A stretch of 64,000 nt of DNA, from contig AP025763.1 of assembly GCA_027943745.1 (NCBI GenBank), forward strand, positions 3,472,001 through 3,536,000. The letters run 5' to 3'. Below the pieces are notes generated by a model. That model had not been told where the DNA came from, ran no database searches, and saw nothing but the letters and a program-made list of their open reading frames with translations. Both the position numbers and the translations under genes were made by a program. This DNA comes from Neptuniibacter victor. GTDB taxonomy: Bacteria > Pseudomonadota > Gammaproteobacteria > Pseudomonadales > Balneatricaceae. This document shows, piece by piece, positions 33,792 through 43,071 of the stretch (the stretch's first letter is position 1; each line of letters opens with the position of its first letter).

Positions 33792-34388
33792 ATGCTGGCT
33801 TCAACTCTATTTTTACGGCCTCCCTCAACCCCCTTAAGGGCATCACCAGCAAATATAGCGGTTTGGATCTTAGTGTGGGCGGAATTAACTGAATTCGCGC
33901 TTTTCTTCATTGTCTTTTTAGTCGTACGAGCACACAACCCTGAACTATTTTCGCAAGGACCGACACAACTCAATACGCAAGCAGGGGTACTAAACACGAT
34001 CATATTGTTAACCAGCAGTTTCTGTGTAGCTCGAGCAATGGAAGCGATGCAAAGAGGGAGAAAAAAAAGCTGTCTCTATTGGCTTTGGGGCACACTGGCT
34101 ATGGGGAGCGCTTATCTAGCGGTAAAAGGATGGGAATATCACTGGAATGATGCCGCCGGATTTGATTCCAGAACTAATCTCTTCTTCACTCTTTATTACT
34201 ATTTAACTTTCAATCACTTACTGCATGTGCTCGTCGGAATGTGCACTATTGGGTGGGGCATGGTGCGTACCTATTATGGTTATTACAGCCAAGAGGATCA
34301 TGAAGGCTTAGAAGGTGTTGCTTGCTATTGGCATATGATCGACTTGGTTTGGATCTTAATCTTCCCACTATTATACGTATTACGGTGA
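33792..34388 (+). CDS. norE: NorE-like haem-copper oxidase subunit III homologue
   Basis: Five-helix membrane protein related to cytochrome c oxidase subunit III. Seen: IAVWILVWAELTEFALFFIVFLVV, then NTIILLTSSFCVARAMEAMQRG, LYYYLTFNHLLHVLVGMCTIGWG and WHMIDLVWILIFPLLYVLR. NorE supports full NO reductase activity in denitrifiers but is not catalytic. Start ATG 33792 has AGGAAA upstream. norF follows after five bases. Confidence 0.9.
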   Translation: MLASTLFLRPPSTPLRASPANIAVWILVWAELTEFALFFIVFLVVRAHNPELFSQGPTQLNTQAGVLNTIILLTSSFCVARAMEAMQRGRKKSCLYWLWGTLAMGSAYLAVKGWEYHWNDAAGFDSRTNLFFTLYYYLTFNHLLHVLVGMCTIGWGMVRTYYGYYSQEDHEGLEGVACYWHMIDLVWILIFPLLYVLR

Positions 34389-34393
34389 CACTG

Positions 34394-34678
34394 ATGTTTA
34401 ATCGAAAAAGACTCATGCTGGTATGGCTTATTTTATTAATCATTACCTTAGGGAATGCACTTTTAGCAGAGTCGGCAGAACCGTCTTCATGGGTTGTACT
34501 TATTGTATGCGCAGGGGCTGCACTAAAAGGAAAATTAGTGATTGATTGGTTAATGGGGTTGGCGGGCACAGAGAGAGCAGTGCACTGGTCGATGCTCTCC
34601 TATTTTTATCTATTACCACCTATCATAGCCATTGCTTGGCTTTTCCCAGATCTCGTTGAAAGACTAACAACACTATAA
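34394..34678 (+). CDS. norF: NorF-like small membrane protein (subunit IV-like)
   Basis: 94 residues with three hydrophobic helices: LMLVWLILLIITLGNALL, WVVLIVCAGAALKGKLVIDWLMGL and MLSYFYLLPPIIAIAWLF. The size, the GAALKGKLVIDWLMGL segment and the position after norE are those of NorF/cytochrome oxidase subunit IV-like proteins. ATG 34394 is five bases after norE; no strong ribosome binding site, so translation is probably coupled. Confidence 0.85.
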   Translation: MFNRKRLMLVWLILLIITLGNALLAESAEPSSWVVLIVCAGAALKGKLVIDWLMGLAGTERAVHWSMLSYFYLLPPIIAIAWLFPDLVERLTTL

Positions 34679-34680
34679 AC

Positions 34681-34747
34681 GGGTGCACTGTGCTAAAAGC
34701 ACCCAACATCAGCCCCCTCTTTCTGTGCAAATGATCAAGAAAGAGGG
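34681..34747. terminator. Two hairpins between the convergent nor operon and lpoP-mrcB
   Basis: GGGTGC/GCACCC (34681-34704) and a ten-pair stem CCCTCTTTCT/AGAAAGAGGG (34715-34747, 13-base loop) lie in the convergent gap. Neither has a clean T tract. They probably mark the 3' ends of both operons. Confidence 0.5.
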
Positions 34748-34756
34748 CACCATTTA

Positions 34757-35323
34757 TCAATAACTAAACGCTTTGTTTTTAGCTTGCTGCGCACCGGAGC
34801 GATTACCTGCACTAGCGCGTACGTCGGCGATTAAGAGCCATAAACGACGTAGCATAATCACATCACCGATCGCCATATTCGTTCCCTTTAACGCCAACTG
34901 TTCAGCCTGGGACCACTGTCCCTCCAAACGGCGCACATCCGCCCACTGATAGTAGATTTCAGGATCTCTGGGCGCGATACGCTGGGCGCGTTCTAAACTG
35001 CTCTCTGCAGCATACATCGCCCCATTACGTTTTTGTCTGTCTGCTTGATCCAACAAAGCAATAACAGCAGGGTTCTGCACTCGCGCTGTTACCGGAGTCG
35101 GCACAGGAACAGCCACTGGCTGCTCTGTACGCGACTCTCGATAAACAGTAGGTTTAACAACAACGCCTGCCGCGGCAGGCTCTGCGGGCTGAACTACACC
35201 ACCTTGACCGGCTCTATCCTCAACCGGCGGGCGATAGCCTCCTGTTCCACTTACACATCCAGCCAAACCTAGTATGACTAGGCCTATGACGCCTGCTCTA
35301 TAGCCTGTTGTTACCTGAACCAT
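34757..35323 (-). CDS. lpoP: LpoP-like outer-membrane lipoprotein with TPR
   Basis: 188 residues. The N-terminus ends in a lipobox (LVILGLAGC, lipidated Cys about 23) and is followed by a Pro/Val-rich linker. A TPR-like helical domain closes it (ALLDQADRQKRNGAMYAAESSLERAQRIAPRDPEIYYQWADVRRLEGQ). In Pseudomonas aeruginosa a TPR lipoprotein of this kind, LpoP, is encoded with PBP1b and activates it from the outer membrane. Here the gene overlaps the end of mrcB by 13 bases, which supports the same role. Assignment is by layout and context. Confidence 0.75.
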   Translation of the reverse strand: MVQVTTGYRAGVIGLVILGLAGCVSGTGGYRPPVEDRAGQGGVVQPAEPAAAGVVVKPTVYRESRTEQPVAVPVPTPVTARVQNPAVIALLDQADRQKRNGAMYAAESSLERAQRIAPRDPEIYYQWADVRRLEGQWSQAEQLALKGTNMAIGDVIMLRRLWLLIADVRASAGNRSGAQQAKNKAFSY

Positions 35324-37641
35324 CTTTTAAACCAATCCAAAGATTCATTTTGCTGATTATCAGCACAGTCAGCATATTCCTGCGGAGCTGTACCTTTTAT
35401 GAATGGCAATTGTCGCACACCTTGACATTGCTCTGCAGATAAAAGTCCTGTGCTTTCTTCAATCCAGTGGTACTCGATCCCTTCCGGCTGCGATGCCATA
35501 AAAGAGTTGGGCTGCTCTTTAACCATTAATTCTGTCCATACTTTCAAGGCACCACCCGATCCGGTAAAGGGCAGCTTGCCATTATTATCTAGGCCCAGCC
35601 ATACCACGGCCATTCGGTCTCCAGCAAAGCCTGCAAACCAACTATCGCGCTGCCCATTACTTGTACCGGTCTTTCCCGCCACATTCATGCCAGCAGGCAA
35701 TCGGTTATAAATTGAACGTCCAGTGCCTTCACGGGTTACCGCTTGCAATGCATATTGAATCAAATGCATATTTTCCGCTGATGCAACCTGTTTCACATCA
35801 AATGGGTATCGAGATAACTCAACACCTTCTGAATCAGTGACCAAACGAATAGCTCTCATGGGTGCTCTAAAACCGTTCGCCGCAATCGTTTGATAGATCG
35901 TAGCTATTTCAAAAGGGCTCATCGATTCAGCCCCCAATAGAAGTGAGGGGTACGCCTTAGGCTCACGCTCTATTCCAAGCCGTTCCAGCATATTAATGAC
36001 TCGACCTAAACCAACATCCATCCCGAGTTGAGCCGTGCTCTGGTTATAAGATTTAGCTAAGGCCCGATAGAAAGGAACCTTGCCATGACTTACCCGATCG
36101 AAATTTTGCGGCACCCAACTGGAACCATCATCTAAAGGAACACTTATGGGCTGATCGTTAAGCATCGTCGACAGCGTATAGCCCTCCTCTAAGCCGGCCA
36201 GGAACACCGCGGGCTTAACCAATGATCCGATAGGCCTTAAGGCATCAAGCGCTCGGTTAAATCCTTGATAGCGAGCATTTTTTCCGCCCACCAGCGCTAA
36301 TACCTCACCCGTTTGAGGGTCCGTCACAACCATCCCGCCCTGTAATTGGGTGACCGGTTTGCCATATCGTTTTTGTAACGAGGTAATTGTCTTATTCAAT
36401 GCGGCAGCGCTATTTTCCTGCACGGTAGGATCTAAACTCGTAAACACCCTTAATCCTTCAGAGCTCAATACCTCCTCCGGGTACTCTTCTCGCAATTGAC
36501 GTTTAACCAAGTCTAAATACGCTGGATAAGCACCTTTATGTAAGCTGCGCGTTTTCACAACACCTAATGAGCGCCTTTCAGCATCTAAGCGTTGTTTCAT
36601 GCTGATAACACCTTGCTCTTGTAATACCTTCAAAACAAGATCTCGACGCTGCTTAGCTCGCTTAGGATGGCGGCGAGGGTCATAATATGAAGGACCTTTC
36701 ACTAAGCCTGCTAACAAGGCCACTTGATGCAGCTTTAATTCATCTATCGGCTGAGCAAAATAATATTGACTCGCTAGACCAAATCCATGTACCGCTCTTG
36801 AGCCCGACTGACCTAAATACACCTCATTCAAATAGGCTTCTAATATCTCGTCCTTGCTGTAATGAAGATCCAGTAAAACCGCCATCGGAATTTCCATAAG
36901 CTTTCTAGCTAAGGTTCGTTCCGATGTCAGATAAAAGTTTTTAATCAGCTGTTGCGTTAACGTGCTGCCCCCTTGAATAAAACGGCGCGCTTTAACGTTA
37001 ACCACCATTGCACGGGCAATACCTTTTAGCGAGATGCCAAAATGCTCATAATAATCACGATCTTCGATCTGAATAAGCGCTGATAAAAGCTCTTCTGGCG
37101 CTTGATCTAGCCGTATAAGATCCCGGTCTTCGTTATCTTGAGGGTAAATACCGCCAATCAATATCGGTTCGAGTCGACTTAAGGAGACATTTCGGCCCTT
37201 ATCATCACGAATAGAGGCTAATTGATCACCGCTAAAACTGAGCAACAACCTTTTAGCGGGCTCATCACTATCGGGAAAGCTAAATCCGCGGGTATAAACA
37301 CGCGCTTTACTTGAGGCCCACTCAACCATACCGGGGCTATCTGCACGATTAACAAAACGATAGCCTAAGCCTTTTAGCTCTTGCTTGAGAGACTGTCGAT
37401 CTAACACTTGTCCAGCATACAGATCCAATGGTCTCGCATAGACCTTTGCAGGTAACGCCCAGCGCTTTCCTTCAAATTTCTCTTTAATCTGAATATCTAA
37501 GTAAATCAGCCCTATACCGCCAAAAAGAATCCCTAACAAGGACAATTTAAAGAAGAAAATAAAGACTTTTTTTAGGAAACTGCGAGGCTTTTTAGCTGAA
37601 CGACCTCGACTTGATGATTTTCGTGCTCTCTTTTTTGCCAT
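35311..37641 (-). CDS. mrcB: Penicillin-binding protein 1B
   Basis: Bifunctional peptidoglycan synthase of the inner membrane. A basic cytoplasmic tail and one membrane helix (VFIFFFKLSLLGILFGGIGLIYL, about 26-48) are followed by a UB2H-like domain, a GT51 glycosyltransferase with catalytic Glu in IQIEDRDYYEHFG and the STLTQQLIKNFYL segment, and a transpeptidase with SxxK (GSLVKP), SYN (KSYNQST) and KTGTSNG. Length 776 is typical. The overlap with the lpoP-like gene suggests co-translation of enzyme and activator. Confidence 0.96.
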   Translation of the reverse strand: MAKKRARKSSSRGRSAKKPRSFLKKVFIFFFKLSLLGILFGGIGLIYLDIQIKEKFEGKRWALPAKVYARPLDLYAGQVLDRQSLKQELKGLGYRFVNRADSPGMVEWASSKARVYTRGFSFPDSDEPAKRLLLSFSGDQLASIRDDKGRNVSLSRLEPILIGGIYPQDNEDRDLIRLDQAPEELLSALIQIEDRDYYEHFGISLKGIARAMVVNVKARRFIQGGSTLTQQLIKNFYLTSERTLARKLMEIPMAVLLDLHYSKDEILEAYLNEVYLGQSGSRAVHGFGLASQYYFAQPIDELKLHQVALLAGLVKGPSYYDPRRHPKRAKQRRDLVLKVLQEQGVISMKQRLDAERRSLGVVKTRSLHKGAYPAYLDLVKRQLREEYPEEVLSSEGLRVFTSLDPTVQENSAAALNKTITSLQKRYGKPVTQLQGGMVVTDPQTGEVLALVGGKNARYQGFNRALDALRPIGSLVKPAVFLAGLEEGYTLSTMLNDQPISVPLDDGSSWVPQNFDRVSHGKVPFYRALAKSYNQSTAQLGMDVGLGRVINMLERLGIEREPKAYPSLLLGAESMSPFEIATIYQTIAANGFRAPMRAIRLVTDSEGVELSRYPFDVKQVASAENMHLIQYALQAVTREGTGRSIYNRLPAGMNVAGKTGTSNGQRDSWFAGFAGDRMAVVWLGLDNNGKLPFTGSGGALKVWTELMVKEQPNSFMASQPEGIEYHWIEESTGLLSAEQCQGVRQLPFIKGTAPQEYADCADNQQNESLDWFKRWFR

Positions 37642-37718
37642 TGGCTAAGTATAATGCCTGTCCCTGGGGCTAGTACAATTGCGACTAACCAGACTTATTA
37701 AATAATTTTGAACCGATA

Positions 37719-39245
37719 ATGACGCTAATTGATTCTTTACAAAGCGCTGATTTCTATCCGCATCCGGTCGAAAAAACCGAGCTGATAGAGACCCATATTT
37801 CTTGGCTTATCTTAACAGGCGAATACGCTTATAAGATTAAAAAGCCAGTAAATTTTGGTTTTCTTGATTTTACCACGCTCGCTAAGCGACAACACTTTTG
37901 TGAAGAAGAACTTCGGCTAAACCAGCGCCTCGCTCCCGATATTTATCAAAAAATCATCGCTATAGGTGGTTCAGATACAGCGCCTTTCTTTGCTTGTGAG
38001 AACCCCGATGAAGTCATCGAATATGCGGTTCAAATGCGACAATTCAAGACCGATCAGCGACTTGATCTACTCTTGTTAAATCAGCGTTTCGAATCCAGTT
38101 GGATCGACACACTGGCAGAGCAAGTGGCTGAATTCCATAGCCGCATACCTATTGTTGCTCAAGACAGCCCTTGGGGAGAAGCAGATACCATCTGGGATGT
38201 TGTTTCGGATAATTTCCAACATATCACCGATACTATCTCTGAACTGGATGACTGGCATAAAGTGCAAGAACTCGCGCACTTTACCGCCCAGCAATTTAGA
38301 AAGCTAACCCCGCTAATCCAGCAGCGTAAAGCCGAAGGTCACGTAAGAGAGTGCCATGGGGACTTACACTTAGCGAATATCACTCTTTATAAGGACGAAT
38401 TACGCTTATTCGACTGCATTGAATTTAATCTACAATTCCGCTGGATAGACACCATCAGTGACCTAGCCTTCCTCCTAATGGATCTAGAGGCCAATGGGGA
38501 ATTCCGTTGGGCAAATCGATGTCTCAACCGGTATTTAGAAGTGTGTGGTGACTATCCTGCTTTACCACTGTTGAATTTCTACAAAGCGTACCGATCGATG
38601 GTCAGGGCTAAAGTATCCGTTTTAGGCGGCATGCGAGATCTCCCAACACTGCGTCGTTATCTACGTTTAACCGATTATTACGCGCGTAAGCCTAAGCCCA
38701 CCCTATTTCTTATGCATGGTGTATCCGGTAGTGGAAAAAGCCATCTCAGTCAGCAACTTGTAGATCAAACAGATACCATTCGCATCCGTTCTGATGTCGA
38801 ACGAAAACGCCTATTTCGTGAATTAAGCCTTAAAGGTGAAAAAATTGACTTATATGGGCCAAAAATGAATGCCCATACCTTTAACCACCTATTTGATACT
38901 AGCGCTGGGCTACTTCACCACGGTTATTCTGTCATCGTAGACGCAACATTTATCAGGCAACGGACTCGCCAAAGCTATATTGAGCTTGCCAACAAACTGG
39001 GCATATCAATCCGTATTATTAGCTGCTCTTGCGAACAAAAGCTAATAGAAGCACGATTAAAAAGACGTGAAATAGAAGGAAGCGATGCCTCAGATGCGGA
39101 TATCACAGTGATGCAAGAACAACGGCAGCATCAGCAACCTCTAACGCCAGAAGAGGAAGCATTAACCGTGGTGGTTGAAACAGACGATGATGATGCCATC
39201 AGCCGGCTACTCGAGCAGTTACGCGTTCAGGAAGTAATTTTCTAA
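37719..39245 (+). CDS. Fusion of an APH-type kinase domain and a P-loop kinase domain
   Basis: 508 residues in two parts. The first (about 1-315) is aminoglycoside-phosphotransferase-like, with the Brenner-type HGDLHLANI and the FDCIEFN metal site. The second (about 325-500) is an AAA_33/zeta-like kinase with Walker A GVSGSGKSHLSQQL and VIVDATFIRQRTR. This COG2187/COG0645 fusion is widespread in proteobacteria with no settled substrate; drug resistance should not be assumed. It diverges from mrcB. The following Rieske gene starts in its stop codon (TAATGA). Confidence 0.85.
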   Translation: MTLIDSLQSADFYPHPVEKTELIETHISWLILTGEYAYKIKKPVNFGFLDFTTLAKRQHFCEEELRLNQRLAPDIYQKIIAIGGSDTAPFFACENPDEVIEYAVQMRQFKTDQRLDLLLLNQRFESSWIDTLAEQVAEFHSRIPIVAQDSPWGEADTIWDVVSDNFQHITDTISELDDWHKVQELAHFTAQQFRKLTPLIQQRKAEGHVRECHGDLHLANITLYKDELRLFDCIEFNLQFRWIDTISDLAFLLMDLEANGEFRWANRCLNRYLEVCGDYPALPLLNFYKAYRSMVRAKVSVLGGMRDLPTLRRYLRLTDYYARKPKPTLFLMHGVSGSGKSHLSQQLVDQTDTIRIRSDVERKRLFRELSLKGEKIDLYGPKMNAHTFNHLFDTSAGLLHHGYSVIVDATFIRQRTRQSYIELANKLGISIRIISCSCEQKLIEARLKRREIEGSDASDADITVMQEQRQHQQPLTPEEEALTVVVETDDDDAISRLLEQLRVQEVIF

Positions 39246-39562
39246 TGATAAAATTATGTGCTATCAACGAGATCCCTACAGAGGGAGCAAAAGGCTTTTC
39301 ACTTAACGGCAAAAACCTAGTCGTTTTAAACTACCGAAACGAAATCTATATCTATGAAAATAGCTGCCCCCATCGAAGCATTCCGCTGGAATGGCAGCCC
39401 GACCAATTCTTAGATTATGAAAAAACGTTTATCCAGTGCGCGACGCATGGCGCTCTGTTTCAGATCGATACAGGGGTTTGTATTTCAGGCCCTTGCGTTG
39501 AAGATCGGCTTAACAAAATCCCTTTCACTATCAGCAATAACGAAATATTTGTAACCGTTTAG
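39245..39562 (+). CDS. Rieske [2Fe-2S] ferredoxin-like protein
   Basis: 105 residues with the two Rieske cluster motifs: CPHRSIPLEW (CxH) and CATHGALF (CxxH). The fold is that of small soluble Rieske ferredoxins of the NirD/biphenyl-ferredoxin type. A further Cys pair in GVCISGPC follows the second motif at the usual place. The start ATG lies within the stop codon of the kinase fusion, so the two are coupled. Its electron partner is not encoded nearby. Confidence 0.9.
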   Translation: MIKLCAINEIPTEGAKGFSLNGKNLVVLNYRNEIYIYENSCPHRSIPLEWQPDQFLDYEKTFIQCATHGALFQIDTGVCISGPCVEDRLNKIPFTISNNEIFVTV

Positions 39563-39566
39563 GCAC

Positions 39567-40268
39567 CTATAATACTACCGGCAGTTCACGTTCTAGCGTA
39601 ATGCACTGTTCATTAATCTCAGCGCCATACGCCAAAATTTCTACCCCGGCGCGCTTTGCTTCTCGCAGCAAACGTCCATACTCCGGATCAATATTATCTG
39701 CTGGGCGCACCCTTTCTATGCCGGTATGAGGTACACAAAACAACATAACAGCACGATCACCTTGAGCAACCATATTCATCAATTCACGCAGATGTTTCGC
39801 TCCACGCGTTGTCACAGCGTCAGGAAAGCTCCCCCAATTCTCAGCTTCAAGCAGCGTGACATTTTTAACTTCAACCCAAGCCCTCCCTTGAGTTTTGTCT
39901 TCAAGCAATAGATCAATCCTACTATTCTCACCATACTTAACCTCTTGCCGAATGCTCTCATAGCCTTGCAATGTAGTGACCAGCCCTCGCTCTATCGCTT
40001 CTTTAACAAGCTTATTCGCACGCCCTGTATTAATACAGGCAAGATACTGCCCCTCAACTTCCACCAGCTCCCAACCTAAAGGGTATTTGCGTTTTGGGTT
40101 CTCACTATCGAGAACCCAAACCTTACTCCCGGGATCCGCACAATTCTTCATTGAGCCTGTATTGGGGCAGTGTACAGTCACCTCCTCACCACTATCTAAA
40201 ACAATGTCTGCAAGAAAACGTTTATAGCGTTTGATTAACCTACCAGCGATTAAGTTATTGAACTGCAT
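39567..40268 (-). CDS. sfsA: SfsA family protein
   Basis: 233 residues matching SfsA: RLIKRYKRFLADIVLDSGEEVTVHCPNTGSM near the N-terminus, YGENSRIDLLL, the nuclease-like VEVKNVTLLE and FPDAVTTRGAKHLREL. First described in E. coli as a sugar-fermentation stimulator and DNA-binding protein; the conserved acidic and Lys residues suggest a nuclease-like fold. Its ATG overlaps the stop of the upstream aminotransferase (TAATG), so the two form an operon, converging on the Rieske gene. Confidence 0.95.
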   Translation of the reverse strand: MQFNNLIAGRLIKRYKRFLADIVLDSGEEVTVHCPNTGSMKNCADPGSKVWVLDSENPKRKYPLGWELVEVEGQYLACINTGRANKLVKEAIERGLVTTLQGYESIRQEVKYGENSRIDLLLEDKTQGRAWVEVKNVTLLEAENWGSFPDAVTTRGAKHLRELMNMVAQGDRAVMLFCVPHTGIERVRPADNIDPEYGRLLREAKRAGVEILAYGAEINEQCITLERELPVVL

Positions 40269-41431
40269 TAACCTCGAATCCTTTTAGACAATCGCTCCAA
40301 TGCCGTTTCGATTCGATCGATTCCGGTCGTATAAGAGAAGCGAATAAACTCATTACAACGATGACGTCCGAAATCCAAACCAGGCGTGGTTGCTATATGG
40401 TCATCCTCCAATAGGGACCAACAATAATCAAACGTATTGTCCGTCACGTGCGTAGCACCCGCATAAACATAGAACGCGCCTTCCGGCATCACAGGGATAG
40501 AAAAGCCCAACTCTCTCAATCCTGAAACCAAAAGATCCCTTCGCAATCGAAACTGCTCTTTCCGCTGTTCAAGCAATTCGATAGTGGAAGGTTTAAACGC
40601 AGCCAATGCCGCATATTGAGAAACCGTATTTGGTGAGATCATTAGATTCTGGGCTAACTTCTCCAATTCAGGCGCAGCCTCTGCCGGAGCGACTAACCAC
40701 CCTAATCGCCATCCGGTCATACCGAAGTATTTAGAAAAGCTGTTAATCACAAACGCATCAGGATCAACCTCTAACACCGATGGTGCTTCGCCTTCATAGG
40801 TCAAACCATGATAAAGCTCATCAACTACTAACGAGCCTCCTCGCGATTTAACTTCTTGAGCAATACGTTTCATCGTCTCACGATCGACAACTGACCCCGT
40901 CGGGTTCGCAGGCGAGGCCAGCAAAACACCCGACGTATTATCCTGCCAATAATCGCTAACCAAATGTTCATTTAACTGAAAATTGTGCTCTGCATCTACT
41001 GGCACCAATTGCGATTTGGCTTCTAAAAAACGGAGAAACTGACGATTACAAGGGTAGCCTGGGTCAGCCATCATAAAACTTTGACCCGCATCGGTTAATA
41101 AAGAAAAAATCATTAACAATGCACTCGAGGCGCCAGTCGTAACCACGATTCTTTCCGCCGCGATATCAAGACCATATTTAGTTTGGTACCACTGACTAAT
41201 CGCCTCTCTTAATTCAGGAATGCCTGCTGCAGGCGTGTACTGGGTTAAACCATCATCAATGGCAATCTTCGCCGCTTCTGCAATTTCGGGCGCTGTTGAA
41301 AAATCGGGCTCCCCAGCTTCCATATGCACGACATCATAGCCATCACGATCTAACTGTTTTGCGCGCTTCAGTAGATCCATTACTTTAAATGTCTCAATTT
41401 CGGCAGCACGCCTTGAGGGCTGAAAACTCAT
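40268..41431 (-). CDS. Class I pyridoxal-phosphate aminotransferase
   Basis: Cytoplasmic fold-type I aminotransferase of 387 residues. Visible: VVHMEAGEPDFSTAPEI, TTGASSALLMIFSLL, ASPANPTGSVV, LVVDELYHGLTY and the PLP lysine in NSFSKYFGMTGWRLGWLV, with the C-terminal FIRFSYTTG arginine. The substrate cannot be fixed; aspartate- or alanine-type transaminases are the nearest. Start ATG 41431 has AGGA upstream; an in-frame extension to 41485 lacks support. It overlaps sfsA by three bases. Confidence 0.9.
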   Translation of the reverse strand: MSFQPSRRAAEIETFKVMDLLKRAKQLDRDGYDVVHMEAGEPDFSTAPEIAEAAKIAIDDGLTQYTPAAGIPELREAISQWYQTKYGLDIAAERIVVTTGASSALLMIFSLLTDAGQSFMMADPGYPCNRQFLRFLEAKSQLVPVDAEHNFQLNEHLVSDYWQDNTSGVLLASPANPTGSVVDRETMKRIAQEVKSRGGSLVVDELYHGLTYEGEAPSVLEVDPDAFVINSFSKYFGMTGWRLGWLVAPAEAAPELEKLAQNLMISPNTVSQYAALAAFKPSTIELLEQRKEQFRLRRDLLVSGLRELGFSIPVMPEGAFYVYAGATHVTDNTFDYCWSLLEDDHIATTPGLDFGRHRCNEFIRFSYTTGIDRIETALERLSKRIRG

Positions 41432-41706
41432 AACTATTCCTGAACAAGCGATTAAAGGCCGAGTATACCTAATAACTCGGACCAATTATCTACAACGCGC
41501 TAGAAGGTGCGGTTTACAACCAATCTAGGCTAAGCTAAACCTAATTAAATGCCTTTAGGTGTCTATTGATCAAATTTAGGGCTAGCGAAACGGCAATGCA
41601 TCTGGTAATTTGCCTGCCTTTCATGCTAAATGCATTTTTGCATTAATAACACAGGCAAGTGAAGTCATCCTTAAGATGGCTTACTCAGAAGAGTGAGGCA
41701 GCGTTT

Positions 41707-42135
41707 ATGCCAGACAAGAACGAATCTTTCACACATTTTGAGCCTTACCCGATCAAAAAGGGTGAGGAGTATATGAATGAGCAGCATAAAGATCACTTTC
41801 GCAAAATCCTAGGCGCTTGGAAACAAGAGCTAATGGAAGAGGTGGATAGTACGATTCACCACTTGCGTGAAGAGCCATCCAATTTCGCAGATCCTAGTGA
41901 CCGTGCCAGCCAAGAAGAGGAATTTAGTCTTGAGTTGCGTACCCGTGATCGCGAACGTAAATTGATCAAAAAGATCAACGAATCCCTCGATTTAATTGAT
42001 GAAGATGAATATGGCTACTGTGATGCATGTGGCATCGAAATTGGCATTCGTCGACTTGAAGCTCGCCCAACAGCATCGCTTTGCATTGATTGCAAAACGC
42101 TGGCCGAGATTAAAGAAAAACAACTAGGTCGATAA
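41707..42135 (+). CDS. dksA: RNA polymerase-binding transcription factor DksA
   Basis: ppGpp co-factor that binds the RNA polymerase secondary channel. The coiled-coil tip carries DPSDRASQEEE (the DxxDxA motif), and the C-terminal zinc finger has CDACG and CIDCK. ATG 41707 (142 aa) follows GAGG; an in-frame ATG at 41659 would add 16 residues, and one at 41773 is too short. It precedes gluQ by 46 bases, the conserved pair. Confidence 0.95.
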   Translation: MPDKNESFTHFEPYPIKKGEEYMNEQHKDHFRKILGAWKQELMEEVDSTIHHLREEPSNFADPSDRASQEEEFSLELRTRDRERKLIKKINESLDLIDEDEYGYCDACGIEIGIRRLEARPTASLCIDCKTLAEIKEKQLGR

Positions 42136-42181
42136 TCCGATATAAAGCCAGCACACGCTGGCTTTAACGGGATCACAACCT

Positions 42182-43069
42182 GTGACCTATATCGGTCGTT
42201 TTGCCCCATCCCCAACAGGGCCATTGCACTTTGGCTCCCTCCTTGCTGCACTTGCAAGTTTTCTTGATGCCCGAGCCAATAATGGAAAATGGCTATTAAG
42301 AATTGAGGATCTAGACCCGCCACGCGAACAATCTGGCGTAAAAGAACAATTCCCTTTAGTTCTCGAAGCCTTTGGTTTGTGCTGGGATGAGGAACTCAGT
42401 TTCCAAAGCGAACGTTTACAAAACTATGATGACGTTCTAAATGAACTGGCCAATCAACGTATTGCTTATCGTTGCAACTGCTCCCGCAAGCAGATAATTG
42501 AACGCTGTAGCAACATGGTCTACGACCAGCATTGCTTATACCACCCTCCAGAACCTGAACAACAATGTGCTATTAGGGTTAGATGCAAAGATTGCCTGAT
42601 TAGTTTTAGAGATATAATTCAGGGAGCCCATGCCTACAATCTTAATAATAGCGGCGACTTTGTCATTTACAGAAGAGACAACCTCTACGCTTACCTACTA
42701 GCAGTCGTTGTAGACGATTTTTTACAAGGGATCACTCATGTGGTTCGCGGTTCTGACCTACTGGATGAGACAGCCCGACAGATACATCTGCAACAACTAC
42801 TTGGTTACCCCACACCCGCCTATGCTCATATCCCTGTGGCAGCGAACCCTGAAGGCCAAAAACTGAGTAAGCAAACATTCGCACCTGCTCTAGATACAGA
42901 CAACCCTATACCCGCATTATTTCAAGCATTAGTATTTCTAGACCAGCACCCGCCAAACGAACTGCTATATGCCAGCAAAGACGAACTCATTGCTTGGGCG
43001 ATAGAAAACTGGCGCATAAAAGATATCAAACAAACGATGGCGAAGCCTCTGAACACCACGGAACAGTAA
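42182..43069 (+). CDS. gluQ: Glutamyl-Q tRNA(Asp) synthetase
   Basis: Truncated glutamyl-tRNA synthetase paralogue that attaches glutamate to queuosine in tRNA-Asp. GRFAPSPTGPLHFGSLLAALASFL has the HIGH-type motif, RIEDLDPPRE follows, and KLSKQTFAPAL serves as the KMSKS loop. A Cys-rich zinc site is visible (CNCSRKQIIERC). The anticodon-binding domain is absent, as expected at 295 residues. Start is GTG 42182. It lies in the dksA-gluQ-cbrX-cbrA run. Confidence 0.95.
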   Translation: MTYIGRFAPSPTGPLHFGSLLAALASFLDARANNGKWLLRIEDLDPPREQSGVKEQFPLVLEAFGLCWDEELSFQSERLQNYDDVLNELANQRIAYRCNCSRKQIIERCSNMVYDQHCLYHPPEPEQQCAIRVRCKDCLISFRDIIQGAHAYNLNNSGDFVIYRRDNLYAYLLAVVVDDFLQGITHVVRGSDLLDETARQIHLQQLLGYPTPAYAHIPVAANPEGQKLSKQTFAPALDTDNPIPALFQALVFLDQHPPNELLYASKDELIAWAIENWRIKDIKQTMAKPLNTTEQ

Positions 43070-43071
43070 GC

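Noticed and set aside
37719-39245. Aminoglycoside resistance gene
   Set aside because: The APH-like half belongs to a widespread chromosomal fusion with a P-loop kinase, with no resistance context.
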